From RGIG7213 sp045540335 (GTDB lineage: Bacteria > Bacillota > Clostridia > Oscillospirales > CAG-272): DNA of 6,831 nucleotides. Made by a program: the position numbers and the translations under genes. Positions 1 to 5,680 of the stretch are shown here, one piece after another. The first letter of the stretch is position 1. Each line of letters opens with the position of its first letter. The DNA lies in assembly GCA_045540335.1 (NCBI GenBank), contig JAZQHC010000048.1:1-6831 (forward strand). The letters run 5' to 3'. The notes below the pieces were generated by a model. The model saw only the letters and a list, made by a program, of their open reading frames with translations, was not told where the DNA came from and ran no database searches.

Positions 1-1169
1 TATGCCAACAAACGAGGTATGGGGTCATTTATATTGTTGCAGGAATTCATGTAGTATTTTACAGAAGTAACATTATCGATTCCTATTCTATTTATTACTC
101 TGCTTGCCGCTGTCGGTAACTTAATTATCATTCGCCGTGCCGGTTCGGTATCAGTATATTTACCGATTATTATTCTGCTTGCAGCCGGGTTTGTGCTCGT
201 GCTTCCGTAAGTAACGTGGGAATCCACTATGTCAGCAGAAGTCGTATAGAGTACTGCAGGATCCACAGTTACGGGATATACGGCAGAATTCAAAAATGCA
301 TTTTCAACTGTTATTGTGTAATGTACCGTACCGTCAGTCTCGTTTTGCGATGCAGAAACAAAACCTGTTCCTTCGTTTCCGTTTGCGTCATATATGATAA
401 GTTCTCCGAAATATGCTTTCAGTTCATCGTTTTCATCGACAAGCAAATACTCGCCTTCCACACATTTAAGCTCAAGCTCACCGACATCCAACGTAAATTC
501 AAAAACGTTGCTGTCCGGCAAAGTACTTAATATGATATCTTCCTTTATACCGCTGAACAAAGGTTTATAAACAAGCTTTGTACCGTTGCCAAACACACCG
601 TCGTACGTGATCGCACTGTTACTGTTAACCGCAACGGACGAAGTTCCGTCAGGGGTAAGACTTATTTTCATTTCTTTATAGGAAAGAGAAACGGGTGTAC
701 CGTGCCCGATCTTTTTCGGCAGTTCAACTTTTATATCGTTATCGGGGTTTATGTATGATGATATACTGCTGTCAAACACAAGTCGGTTTGTTTTATCTTT
801 AATATTACCGTTTTGATCCTTGAATTTTACATTTTCCGAAAAAATAATGTTCGATAAACTGCCGTCTTTATTTTGATAAACAAGTGAATTAAAATCTTCT
901 TCTTTGTTCTTCAAACGTTTGACAGCCCCGTTTTCTTCAAGAAAGCTTTTGTCAACAAAATTTGGCACGTCATCGTCAGAAAGAGTGGCTTTTTTAAGCT
1001 CAGCCTTTGTCATTGTGCCGTTTTGCAATGCTAACGAATCAAACAACTCGTTCTCTTCAAACGATTTAAGTGATAATGGGGTGGTATCGGATGCAAAAAC
1101 AACCGATTCAAATGGGAAACCCGACAGTAAAATAACCGTCATTAGCAAAAAAGATACTATCCTTTTCAT
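1..1169 (-). CDS. Secreted Rhs/DNRLRE-type surface protein, N-terminal part (runs off the left edge)
   Basis: The reading frame is open from an ATG at 1169-1167 to the window edge, giving 389 codons with no stop. The start is supported by an AAAAGGAG ribosome binding site at 1176-1183, 6 nt upstream. Residues 1-24 form a Sec signal peptide: MKR, a hydrophobic core (IVSFLLMTVILLSGF), then VVFA before SD. Residues 25-300 resemble the conserved N-terminal region of large clostridial Rhs proteins: a low-complexity acidic linker, then β-rich sequence with motifs such as DNDIKVELPKKIG, SGIKEDIIL, GELIIYDANGN and a closing YPVTVDPAV near residue 300. From about residue 308 (DIVDSHVTYGSTS, later ARRMIIKLP) it looks like the start of a DNRLRE domain. 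In known families this architecture continues into carbohydrate-binding-like and YD-repeat regions of an exported, wall-associated or polymorphic-toxin protein. The C-terminus, and therefore any toxin or adhesin function, is outside the window. The family call is from motif recall, not a search. Confidence 0.8.
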   Translation of the reverse strand, partial: MKRIVSFLLMTVILLSGFPFESVVFASDTTPLSLKSFEENELFDSLALQNGTMTKAELKKATLSDDDVPNFVDKSFLEENGAVKRLKNKEEDFNSLVYQNKDGSLSNIIFSENVKFKDQNGNIKDKTNRLVFDSSISSYINPDNDIKVELPKKIGHGTPVSLSYKEMKISLTPDGTSSVAVNSNSAITYDGVFGNGTKLVYKPLFSGIKEDIILSTLPDSNVFEFTLDVGELELKCVEGEYLLVDENDELKAYFGELIIYDANGNEGTGFVSASQNETDGTVHYTITVENAFLNSAVYPVTVDPAVLYTTSADIVDSHVTYGSTSTNPAASRIIIGKYTDTEPARRMIIKLPTAASRVINRIGIDNVTSVKYYMNSCNNINDPIPRLLA

Positions 1170-1218
1170 TTTACTCTCCTTTTAATAAATAATTTAATGG
1201 AATAATTCCCCCAATTAG

Positions 1219-1248
1219 ATTATACATATTATTTCGGATAAAAGTATA
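1219..1248 (-). promoter_or_regulatory. Probable promoter of the Rhs/DNRLRE gene
   Basis: On the minus strand a perfect TATAAT lies at 1224-1219. The best -35 match is TATACT at 1248-1243, with an 18-bp spacer and only 3 of 6 consensus bases. The distance to the start codon (about 50 bp) and the strong ribosome binding site in between fit. The -35 is weak, so activation by another factor is possible. Confidence 0.4.
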
Positions 1249-1417
1249 ACCTTTGGAGTAAATGGTAGCAAAAAAGGAACGAATGGTAATAATATGTAAA
1301 AAATGTCTCTTGTTTGTTGAAATGTGATAAAAACGTTTAGCATACTGTCGGTTGTGCAAATAACACGGTTGTAATAGAGTAATTCTTTAATTCTATTGTA
1401 TATATTTTTTTAAAAAA

Positions 1418-1810
1418 ATGCAAGTGCGTAAGGAGAAATTGTCCGAATTTCTATCAAATTACTCTACCGTGCACGCCAAAGCAAACCCGAATAACTCAAA
1501 CCGTCAGTTTGTTGCGAAGGTAGCCGTGACACCTGTGGAAATAGCATCCGCTTGCGCTTCTATAGATTATGTAACGGTAACCATATCGTATAACAAAAAT
1601 GCAAACGATGCATACTTCGATAATATATCGCTTATTGCCGAGCCTGCTGCAACGTATTATTACGATGATGATGGGAATATAACCACCGTACAATCCCCTG
1701 ATGGTAATAAACCGATATACGAATATGCACCGAATAAGATCGACCTTACCTCGGTAACAAATCCCGACGGTTCATCCTATACAATAGAATATGTAGAAAA
1801 GAACGGCTAA
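1418..1810 (+). pseudogene. Orphan fragment of an Rhs/YD-repeat protein
   Basis: The 130-codon open frame matches an internal segment of clostridial Rhs proteins, not a whole protein. Residues about 14-35 (STVHAKANPNNSNRQF) resemble one part of the β-sandwich, carbohydrate-binding-like module found before the YD repeats. Residues 49-72 (SIDYVTVTISYNKN, then AYFDNISLI) resemble its end. The strand-rich stretch that normally lies between them seems to be missing, suggesting an internal deletion. Residues 78-126 are YD-type repeats (YYYDDDGNITTVQSPDG, then IDLTSVTNPDGSSYTIEY). The frame stops abruptly after one or two repeats. There is no signal peptide. The ATG follows a T-run/A-run without a ribosome binding site. 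AAGGAG at 1430-1435 is only 3 nt before an in-frame TTG, too close to be convincing. It lies head to head with the Rhs gene on the minus strand. It is probably a non-functional remnant; a displaced Rhs cassette is the alternative. Confidence 0.7.
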
Positions 1811-1835
1811 GTAATACGGCTAAGCTGTTAAAACT

Positions 1836-1893
1836 AAGGCTCCCATGTCGCCAACTGCGTTTTGCGACGGGGGGAGCTGTCATCGAAGATGAC
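1836..1893 (+). repeat. Double-hairpin dispersed repeat (MITE-like)
   Basis: Two adjacent hairpins are visible. The first pairs GCTCCC (1839-1844) with GGGAGC (1872-1877) and GTCGC with GCGAC further in. The second is a perfect 6-bp stem, GTCATC (1879-1884), GAA loop, GATGAC (1888-1893), followed by TGAGAGAG. The arrangement AAGGCTCCC, stem, GGGAGCTGTC, hairpin, GACTGAG is one I recall as a common dispersed non-coding repeat in gut Clostridia genomes. That is recall, not a search result. No matching opposite end (GGGAGCC-type) is visible, so this is a partial or diverged copy. It lies directly after the Rhs remnant. Confidence 0.55.
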
Positions 1894-1955
1894 TGAGAGA
1901 GAGTGCGTAACAATAAAATTCATCGTAATTTAACCGTTACGTATTCCCCATTTCT

Positions 1956-2000
1956 CGTATTGCCAACCTCCTTATTACGGGATAGGCGGTCGGCAATACG
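1956..2000. other. Long imperfect hairpin of unknown role
   Basis: A 9-bp perfect inverted repeat, CGTATTGCC (1956-1964) against GGCAATACG (1992-2000), continues inward as ACC/GGT and CC/GG with single mismatches between the blocks. This gives about 14 paired bases around a 13-nt loop. There is no T-run after it, so it is not an ordinary terminator. A shorter inverted repeat, CGTAAC (1906-1911) with GTTACG (1936-1941), lies just upstream. Both may belong to the same mobile repeat that begins near 1836. Otherwise the gene-free stretch 1811-2166 holds only this hairpin, the repeat, a YD-like remnant and the terminator. Confidence 0.5.
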
Positions 2001-2019
2001 GTCAAGAAAGTGTTTTTAA

Positions 2020-2082
2020 CACAGTACATCAAACGTAACTTACAAATACAATTACGATGGTACTGGATCTTTTTCGAAACCT
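2020..2082 (+). pseudogene. Short YD-repeat-like remnant
   Basis: In this frame the sequence translates as HSTSNVTYKYNYDGTGSFSKP, with no start codon and an in-frame TAA (2017-2019) just before it. TYKYNYDGTG has the spaced aromatic plus YDGxG pattern of Rhs/YD repeats. It is in a different frame from the fragment at 1418-1810 and is separated from it by the repeat and hairpin. Together they suggest one Rhs gene was broken and mostly lost. The match is only about 12 residues and could be chance. Confidence 0.35.
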
Positions 2083-2085
2083 CTT

Positions 2086-2124
2086 AAAAAAGCCGATACG
2101 GTTTACTTCCGTATCGGCTTTTTT
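2086..2124. terminator. Strong bidirectional intrinsic terminator
   Basis: A perfect 16-bp inverted repeat pairs AAAAAAGCCGATACGG (2086-2101) with CCGTATCGGCTTTTTT (2109-2124) around a 7-nt loop. The GC core is 10 bp, and the T-run/A-run pair gives a U-tract on either strand. On the minus strand it lies 43 bp after the LysR stop codon and most likely ends that transcript. On the plus strand it would stop any readthrough from the Rhs remnant. Confidence 0.9.
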
Positions 2125-2166
2125 GCTTACACTTTAGAACGCGACGCTTTTGCAGGGAATGTTTGA

Positions 2167-3024
2167 TTATAATTTATTTATAAGAAAATTATAAAAACGT
2201 TCTGCGTATAAGGATTTTGGTTGTCTTTCGTATTGCTCTACTATCAGATCTCGTTCACAGATAGGCTCGGCAATGGTGACAAGCTTCAAATTTTTATTGT
2301 GAAGCTTTCCCCATGAATATTCGGGCCAAAATGCTATTCCTGCGCCCATACTGATGATATTTTGCACAGCGGTAGGCGAATCGGATTCAAATATGACCTT
2401 TGGATAAAAACCCGCGATAGAACAATATCTGCTGCATATTGCACCGAACAATCGGGTGTTGGACAGCATAATGAAGCTTTCATCCCTTACTGCGCTTAGC
2501 TCAACCGATGAAACCTTGGCATAACTTGAGTTTTTTGGGACTGCAAGATAAATTTTTTCTTTTTTGACGCATCGGTGTAAATATTTCTTTCCCGAATCGT
2601 TTTTTAAACCATTTGTTGTAATCAATATGTCGCAATTGTTATTTGTTTCGTTCTGCTCAAAATCAAAGATTGCCTCCGGGTTTTCTTTTTTATATTCCAT
2701 GATCGCATTTATGACAAAGGAGGAGGCGGCCAGTATATTCAGTCTTATTTTTTGAGTAACGGATTGCTTTAATTCTTCCATTTCAATTGCAAGATGGTCA
2801 AATTCCGGTATCAATAAATCTAATCTTTGCTTCAAGTAAACGCCAAATTCTGTTAATGCTATTTTTCTTCCCTCGCGCTGAAATAACGGAACGCCCAGCT
2901 CGCTTTCAAGTGAATGAATTGCTTGGGTAAGAGACGGTTGAGATATATGTAATACTTCCGAAGAGCGAGTGATGTGCTCGAGTTGGGCTGTCGTATGAAA
3001 GTATTTCAGTTTTTGTATATCCAT
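2167..3024 (-). CDS. LysR-type transcriptional regulator
   Basis: This is a 285-residue protein, close to the usual LysR length of about 290-310. Residues 1-60 are the winged helix-turn-helix: MDIQKLKYFHTTAQLEHITRSSEVLHISQPSLTQAIHSLE followed by ELGVPLFQREGRKIALTEFG, which matches the family signature well. A linker helix (about 60-90) leads into a periplasmic-binding-like effector domain from about residue 92 (IRLNILAASSFVINAIMEYKKENP) to the end. I chose the ATG at 3024-3022 because GGAGG lies 4 nt upstream. A longer frame starting at a TTG (3048) would place that ribosome binding site inside the gene. The gene is divergent from the SemiSWEET-like/SGNH-like operon and shares its control region, so it probably regulates that operon and itself. 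The effector cannot be read from the sequence. Confidence 0.93.
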   Translation of the reverse strand: MDIQKLKYFHTTAQLEHITRSSEVLHISQPSLTQAIHSLESELGVPLFQREGRKIALTEFGVYLKQRLDLLIPEFDHLAIEMEELKQSVTQKIRLNILAASSFVINAIMEYKKENPEAIFDFEQNETNNNCDILITTNGLKNDSGKKYLHRCVKKEKIYLAVPKNSSYAKVSSVELSAVRDESFIMLSNTRLFGAICSRYCSIAGFYPKVIFESDSPTAVQNIISMGAGIAFWPEYSWGKLHNKNLKLVTIAEPICERDLIVEQYERQPKSLYAERFYNFLINKL

Positions 3025-3038
3025 AATTCCTCCGTTAT

Positions 3039-3053
3039 ATAGGCGCAACCTAT
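3039..3053. promoter_or_regulatory. LysR-type operator (T-N11-A dyad)
   Basis: ATAGG-CGCAA-CCTAT is a perfect 5-bp dyad with a 5-nt centre, and its T3040 and A3052 form the T-N11-A signature of LysR recognition sites. Its centre (3046) is about 65 bp upstream of the transcription start predicted for the plus-strand operon (near 3111), the classical position. It also falls just downstream of the predicted lysR start (near 3060), where binding would repress lysR. The role is inferred from pattern and position. Confidence 0.6.
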
Positions 3054-3066
3054 GATTTTTATAAAA

Positions 3067-3095
3067 ATTATATATTTTACTTTTGCATTTGTCAA
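3067..3095 (-). promoter_or_regulatory. Consensus promoter of the lysR gene
   Basis: On the minus strand, TTGACA (3095-3090) and TATAAT (3072-3067) are both perfect and are separated by exactly 17 bp. The predicted start near 3060 leaves a leader of about 36 nt before the ATG at 3024. Such a strong promoter suits repression by the LysR dyad just downstream. Confidence 0.85.
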
Positions 3096-3104
3096 GAGTA
3101 TAAT
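3076..3104 (+). promoter_or_regulatory. Promoter of the SemiSWEET-like/SGNH-like operon
   Basis: TTTACT (3076-3081, 4 of 6 consensus bases) and a perfect TATAAT (3099-3104) are 17 bp apart. This promoter overlaps the lysR promoter on the other strand, so the two polymerases would compete. The weak -35 with an upstream LysR dyad fits an activator-dependent promoter. Confidence 0.6.
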
Positions 3105-3132
3105 TATGGTATCTTATCAGGAGGAATAAAAA

Positions 3133-3417
3133 ATGCAGATTTTCGAAATTATCATGCTTATATGCTTTGGTATATCTTGGCCTATTTCTGTATGCAAAAG
3201 CATACGGTCTAAATCAACAAAGGGCAAAAGTGCCATCTTTATTATTGCTATTGTAATCGGATATATCTCCGGAATTATAGGTAAGATCGTAAATAATCAA
3301 TTGAGTTACGTTGTGGTTCTTTACTTGATCAATTTGATTGTCGTAAGCATAGATCTTGCATTGTACTTTATCAATGCGAGACACGAAAAAAATTATAACT
3401 CAACGGAGGTAATGTAA
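3133..3417 (+). CDS. Small three-helix membrane protein, SemiSWEET/PQ-loop-like
   Basis: The product is 94 residues with three hydrophobic segments, roughly 3-21, 34-53 and 58-80, joined by a basic loop (KSIRSKSTKGKS, residues 22-33). This size and topology match bacterial SemiSWEETs, which dimerise into small sugar transporters, and the broader PQ-loop family. The first helix ends in WP (16-17) followed by the basic KS-rich loop, where typical members have PQ. The third helix carries an Asn (N67), comparable to the conserved substrate-site Asn of SemiSWEETs. AGGAGG (3119-3124) lies 8 nt before the ATG. It is the first gene of an operon, overlapping the SGNH-like gene by one base, and is divergent from lysR. 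Transport of a small solute is plausible but unproven. It may be a PQ-loop relative with another role. Confidence 0.65.
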   Translation: MQIFEIIMLICFGISWPISVCKSIRSKSTKGKSAIFIIAIVIGYISGIIGKIVNNQLSYVVVLYLINLIVVSIDLALYFINARHEKNYNSTEVM

Positions 3418-3971
3418 TGAAAGAGTACGTACGGAGCAAAGCAAACTCCATGAAAAAGATAAACGATCTTGCACTTCCGGGGGAGGTCGTAATTTTCGGC
3501 TCTACTTATATGTCTGAATTTCCTATATACGAGTTAACCAATAAGTGCAAGTCGGAGAATGCGATTTATAATCGAAGCATTAAAGGATTGACAGTAAAAG
3601 AAGCAATAGAGATCCTTGATGACTGTGTTGTGGATATTCACCCTAACAAGGTATTTATTGCGCTTGGTGAAGAGGACGAGTGCAATCCAAAAGCTGCATC
3701 GGAATATGCAGACCTTATTTCTGCAATACGTCAAAAATTGCCCAAGTCCGTAATTATTTTGATTGGTTTAATGAATGGAAGCTCGTTTGCCGAAAACTTC
3801 AATAAAAGCATACTAAGTCTATGCGATAATAAAAAAGTTAAGTACGTAGAACTCGTTAAAAAAGGACCGTCAGAAAACGCTCTTTTTAAGGCACAATTTA
3901 AACAGATAAGTTGTTTTTTTCGCACAAAGCCAATAACAATGGGTGATGCTTTTGAATTAACAAGCTTATAA
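3417..3971 (+). CDS. SGNH/GDSL-hydrolase-fold protein, probably catalytically inactive
   Basis: The product is 184 residues with no signal peptide, so it is probably cytoplasmic. Sequence order matches the SGNH fold: a β-strand and turn, VVIFGSTYMSEFPIYEL (24-40), where block I normally carries GDS or GSS; YNRSIKG (51-57), matching block II NRGIxG; VFIALGEEDE (79-88), matching block III GxND; then a strand VIILIGL and a helix. The key residues look replaced: the nucleophile Ser by Thr30, the block II Gly by Ser54 and the block III Asn by Glu86. No DxxH block V is seen. The C-terminus instead ends in FKQISCFFRTKPITMGDAFEL. The start follows GGAGG (3405-3409) by 7 nt and overlaps the upstream stop as TAATG, indicating translational coupling. 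Its role is probably tied to the SemiSWEET-like protein. Fold assignment is fairly likely; loss of catalysis is inference by eye. Confidence 0.65.
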   Translation: MKEYVRSKANSMKKINDLALPGEVVIFGSTYMSEFPIYELTNKCKSENAIYNRSIKGLTVKEAIEILDDCVVDIHPNKVFIALGEEDECNPKAASEYADLISAIRQKLPKSVIILIGLMNGSSFAENFNKSILSLCDNKKVKYVELVKKGPSENALFKAQFKQISCFFRTKPITMGDAFELTSL

Positions 3972-4040
3972 AAGCACGTAAACGCAGGCGAAAATATTTC
4001 ACTAAATAATGCATCTTTTTTGTATCACTACTTAAAAACA

Positions 4041-4065
4041 AAAGCAGTCTATCAGACTGCTTTTT
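4041..4065 (+). terminator. Intrinsic terminator of the SemiSWEET-like/SGNH-like operon
   Basis: AAAGCAGTCT (4041-4050) pairs perfectly with AGACTGCTTT (4054-4063) around a 3-nt loop, and five Ts follow the GC-rich part (4061-4065). It lies about 70 bp after the SGNH-like stop codon. The A-run just upstream (4034-4038) may let it work weakly on the other strand. Confidence 0.85.
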
Positions 4066-4167
4066 GCTTTGAGTGTTTGGCTACTCACAGTGGAAAATTG
4101 GCGTGATCCCGTCTTTTGGCTGCAAGAAATTCTATTATAAAAAAATATTATTTTTTGAAAATATATG

Positions 4168-4196
4168 TTGAAAAAATGAAATTGGTGTGATATAAT
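4168..4196 (+). promoter_or_regulatory. Promoter of the purine permease gene
   Basis: TTGAAA (4168-4173) and TATAAT (4191-4196) are 17 bp apart, with TGA directly before the -10 (extended -10, TGnTATAAT). The predicted start near 4203 leaves a leader of only about 26 nt, too short for a riboswitch. Control, if any, should act at this promoter. Confidence 0.85.
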
Positions 4197-4228
4197 GACG
4201 GCAATTATTTTTTAAGGGAGGGTTTCTC

Positions 4229-5584
4229 ATGGAAAAATTGTTTCGTTTGAAAGAAAACGGCACAAAAGTGTCAACCGAGATCATTGCCGGATTGACAACA
4301 TTCTTCGCGATGTCTTACATCATTGTCGTTAACCCCGGTATTTTGGCTAAATCGGGTATGGAATGGGGTGCAGTATTCCTTGCAACCATTATTTCGGCAG
4401 TTGTGGGAACGCTTGTAATGGGCTTGGTAGCAAACGTTCCTTACGCACAGGCACCCGGCATGGGACTTAATGCGTTCTTCGTTTACACAGTTTGTTTTGG
4501 TCTTGGCTTTACTTGGCAACAGGCTTTGTCTATGGTATTTATTTGCGGCATTATCAATATTTTGATAACGGTTACCAAAATCCGCAAATTTATTATCAAA
4601 GCGATTCCCCTTAGTCTTCAGCATGCTATAGGCGGCGGTATCGGTATTTTCGTTGCGTACATTGGTTTTTTAAACGTAGGTATAGTTGATTTCAGTGCAG
4701 GTGTGCCTGCGTTGGCTACGCTTAACAAGCCCGTTTTTTGGGTATTCCTTATCGGCTTGGCGCTTATTGCTATTCTTTTAACTCTTAAAGTAAAGGGTGC
4801 GATCCTTATAGCTATCGCTGCGACAACGATTATCGGTATTCCTTTCGGGGTAACGACCGTTGGCGAAACTATCAGCTTTACAGATGCTTGTGCACAACTT
4901 CCCACCACATTTCTTGCGATTTTTAAAGAAGGTGGAATTACAAGTCTGTTCACTGATATGAGCAAGCTTCCCCTCGTTCTTATAACAATATTCTCGTTTA
5001 GCATTTCAGATACTTTCGATACGATAGGAACATTTATCGGAACGGGCCGCCGCAGCGGTATCTTCTCCGAAGAAGATGAAAAGGCTATGGAAACAGGTGC
5101 AGGCTTTAAGTCTAAAATGGATAAAGCACTGTTTTCCGATGCTATTGCCACTTCCGTAGGTGCATTGTTCGGTACATCTAATACAACGACGTTCGTTGAA
5201 AGCGCTGCAGGTATAGGCGCAGGCGGACGCACAGGTCTTACGTCTGTGGTTTGCGCACTTTGCTTTGCTGCTTCTGCATTGTTGGCAACGTTTGTAAGCG
5301 CAGTTCCTTCGGCGGCTACTGCACCTGCGCTTGTTGCGGTTGGTATTATGATGATGTCATCATTCAAGGATATTGACTGGGCTGATTATGACGAAGCAGT
5401 TCCTGCTTTCTTTGCAGGTATCTTCATGGCACTTTGCTATAGTATTTCTTACGGCATTGCGGCAGGCTTTATATTCTACGTTCTTATCAAAATTTGCAAG
5501 GGCAAGGCGAAGGAAATCAATCCGTTGCTTTGGATATGCACAATTTTGTTTATTTTGAATTTTGTTCTGTTGGCACTTATTTAA
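4229..5584 (+). CDS. NCS2-family purine (guanine/hypoxanthine/adenine) permease, AzgA/PbuG type
   Basis: This 451-residue polytopic membrane protein is close to the usual length of the AzgA/PbuG branch of NCS2. It starts with the family hallmark FRLKENGTKVSTEIIAGLTTFFAMSYIIVVNP (given here by key parts: residues 5-36). It continues with PGMGLNAFF, LQHAIGGGIGIFVAYIG, SISDTFDTIGTFIGTGRR (258-275) and GTSNTTTFVESAAGIGAGGRTG (from residue 315). The acidic residues D264 and E324 lie in the motifs corresponding to substrate-binding helices TM8 and TM10. The family imports purine bases by proton symport across the cytoplasmic membrane. GGGAGGG (4216-4222) lies 6 nt before the ATG. It is transcribed alone and converges with an Apt-like phosphoribosyltransferase gene, which would trap imported bases as nucleotides. 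Base specificity cannot be decided by eye. Confidence 0.93.
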   Translation: MEKLFRLKENGTKVSTEIIAGLTTFFAMSYIIVVNPGILAKSGMEWGAVFLATIISAVVGTLVMGLVANVPYAQAPGMGLNAFFVYTVCFGLGFTWQQALSMVFICGIINILITVTKIRKFIIKAIPLSLQHAIGGGIGIFVAYIGFLNVGIVDFSAGVPALATLNKPVFWVFLIGLALIAILLTLKVKGAILIAIAATTIIGIPFGVTTVGETISFTDACAQLPTTFLAIFKEGGITSLFTDMSKLPLVLITIFSFSISDTFDTIGTFIGTGRRSGIFSEEDEKAMETGAGFKSKMDKALFSDAIATSVGALFGTSNTTTFVESAAGIGAGGRTGLTSVVCALCFAASALLATFVSAVPSAATAPALVAVGIMMMSSFKDIDWADYDEAVPAFFAGIFMALCYSISYGIAAGFIFYVLIKICKGKAKEINPLLWICTILFILNFVLLALI

Positions 5585-5631
5585 TCAACAGCCGCAGACA
5601 TTCTGTTCACAATAGAATATGCAATAAAAAT

Positions 5632-5661
5632 GGGATAAGCGTGATGCTTATCCCGTTTTTT
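5632..5661. terminator. Bidirectional terminator between convergent purine genes
   Basis: GGGATAAGC (5632-5640) pairs perfectly with GCTTATCCC (5646-5654) around a 5-nt loop. Six Ts follow on the plus strand (5656-5661), and five As precede it (5626-5630), giving a U-tract on the minus strand. It lies 47 bp after the permease stop and 19 bp after the phosphoribosyltransferase stop, so it probably serves both. Confidence 0.9.
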
Positions 5662-5680
5662 GTATTAAATTTTTACGTTT

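Noticed and set aside
216..530. Plus-strand open frame of 104 codons inside the Rhs gene
   Set aside because: It lies opposite the continuous minus-strand Rhs frame and its translation is Cys/Ile/Tyr-rich with no domain-like pattern or ribosome binding site.
1171..1359. Minus-strand 62-codon frame upstream of the Rhs gene
   Set aside because: It contains the Rhs promoter and ribosome binding site, and its translation shows no protein-like features.
1956..2000. Long hairpin as an intrinsic terminator or CRISPR-like repeat
   Set aside because: No T-run follows it on either strand, and there is no regular repeat-spacer spacing anywhere in the window.
3025..3048. Longer LysR start at a TTG (3048)
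   Set aside because: It would place the GGAGG ribosome binding site inside the coding region, and the eight extra residues precede the usual MDIQKLKYF start of the family.
3972..4228. Possible purine riboswitch before the permease
   Set aside because: No purine aptamer core could be found by eye, and the predicted transcription start near 4203 leaves only about 26 nt of leader.
4618..5367. A 249-codon open frame antisense to the purine permease
   Set aside because: It is a shadow of the NCS2 gene: alanine/valine/isoleucine-rich low-complexity translation, no ribosome binding site, and the sense frame has clear family motifs.
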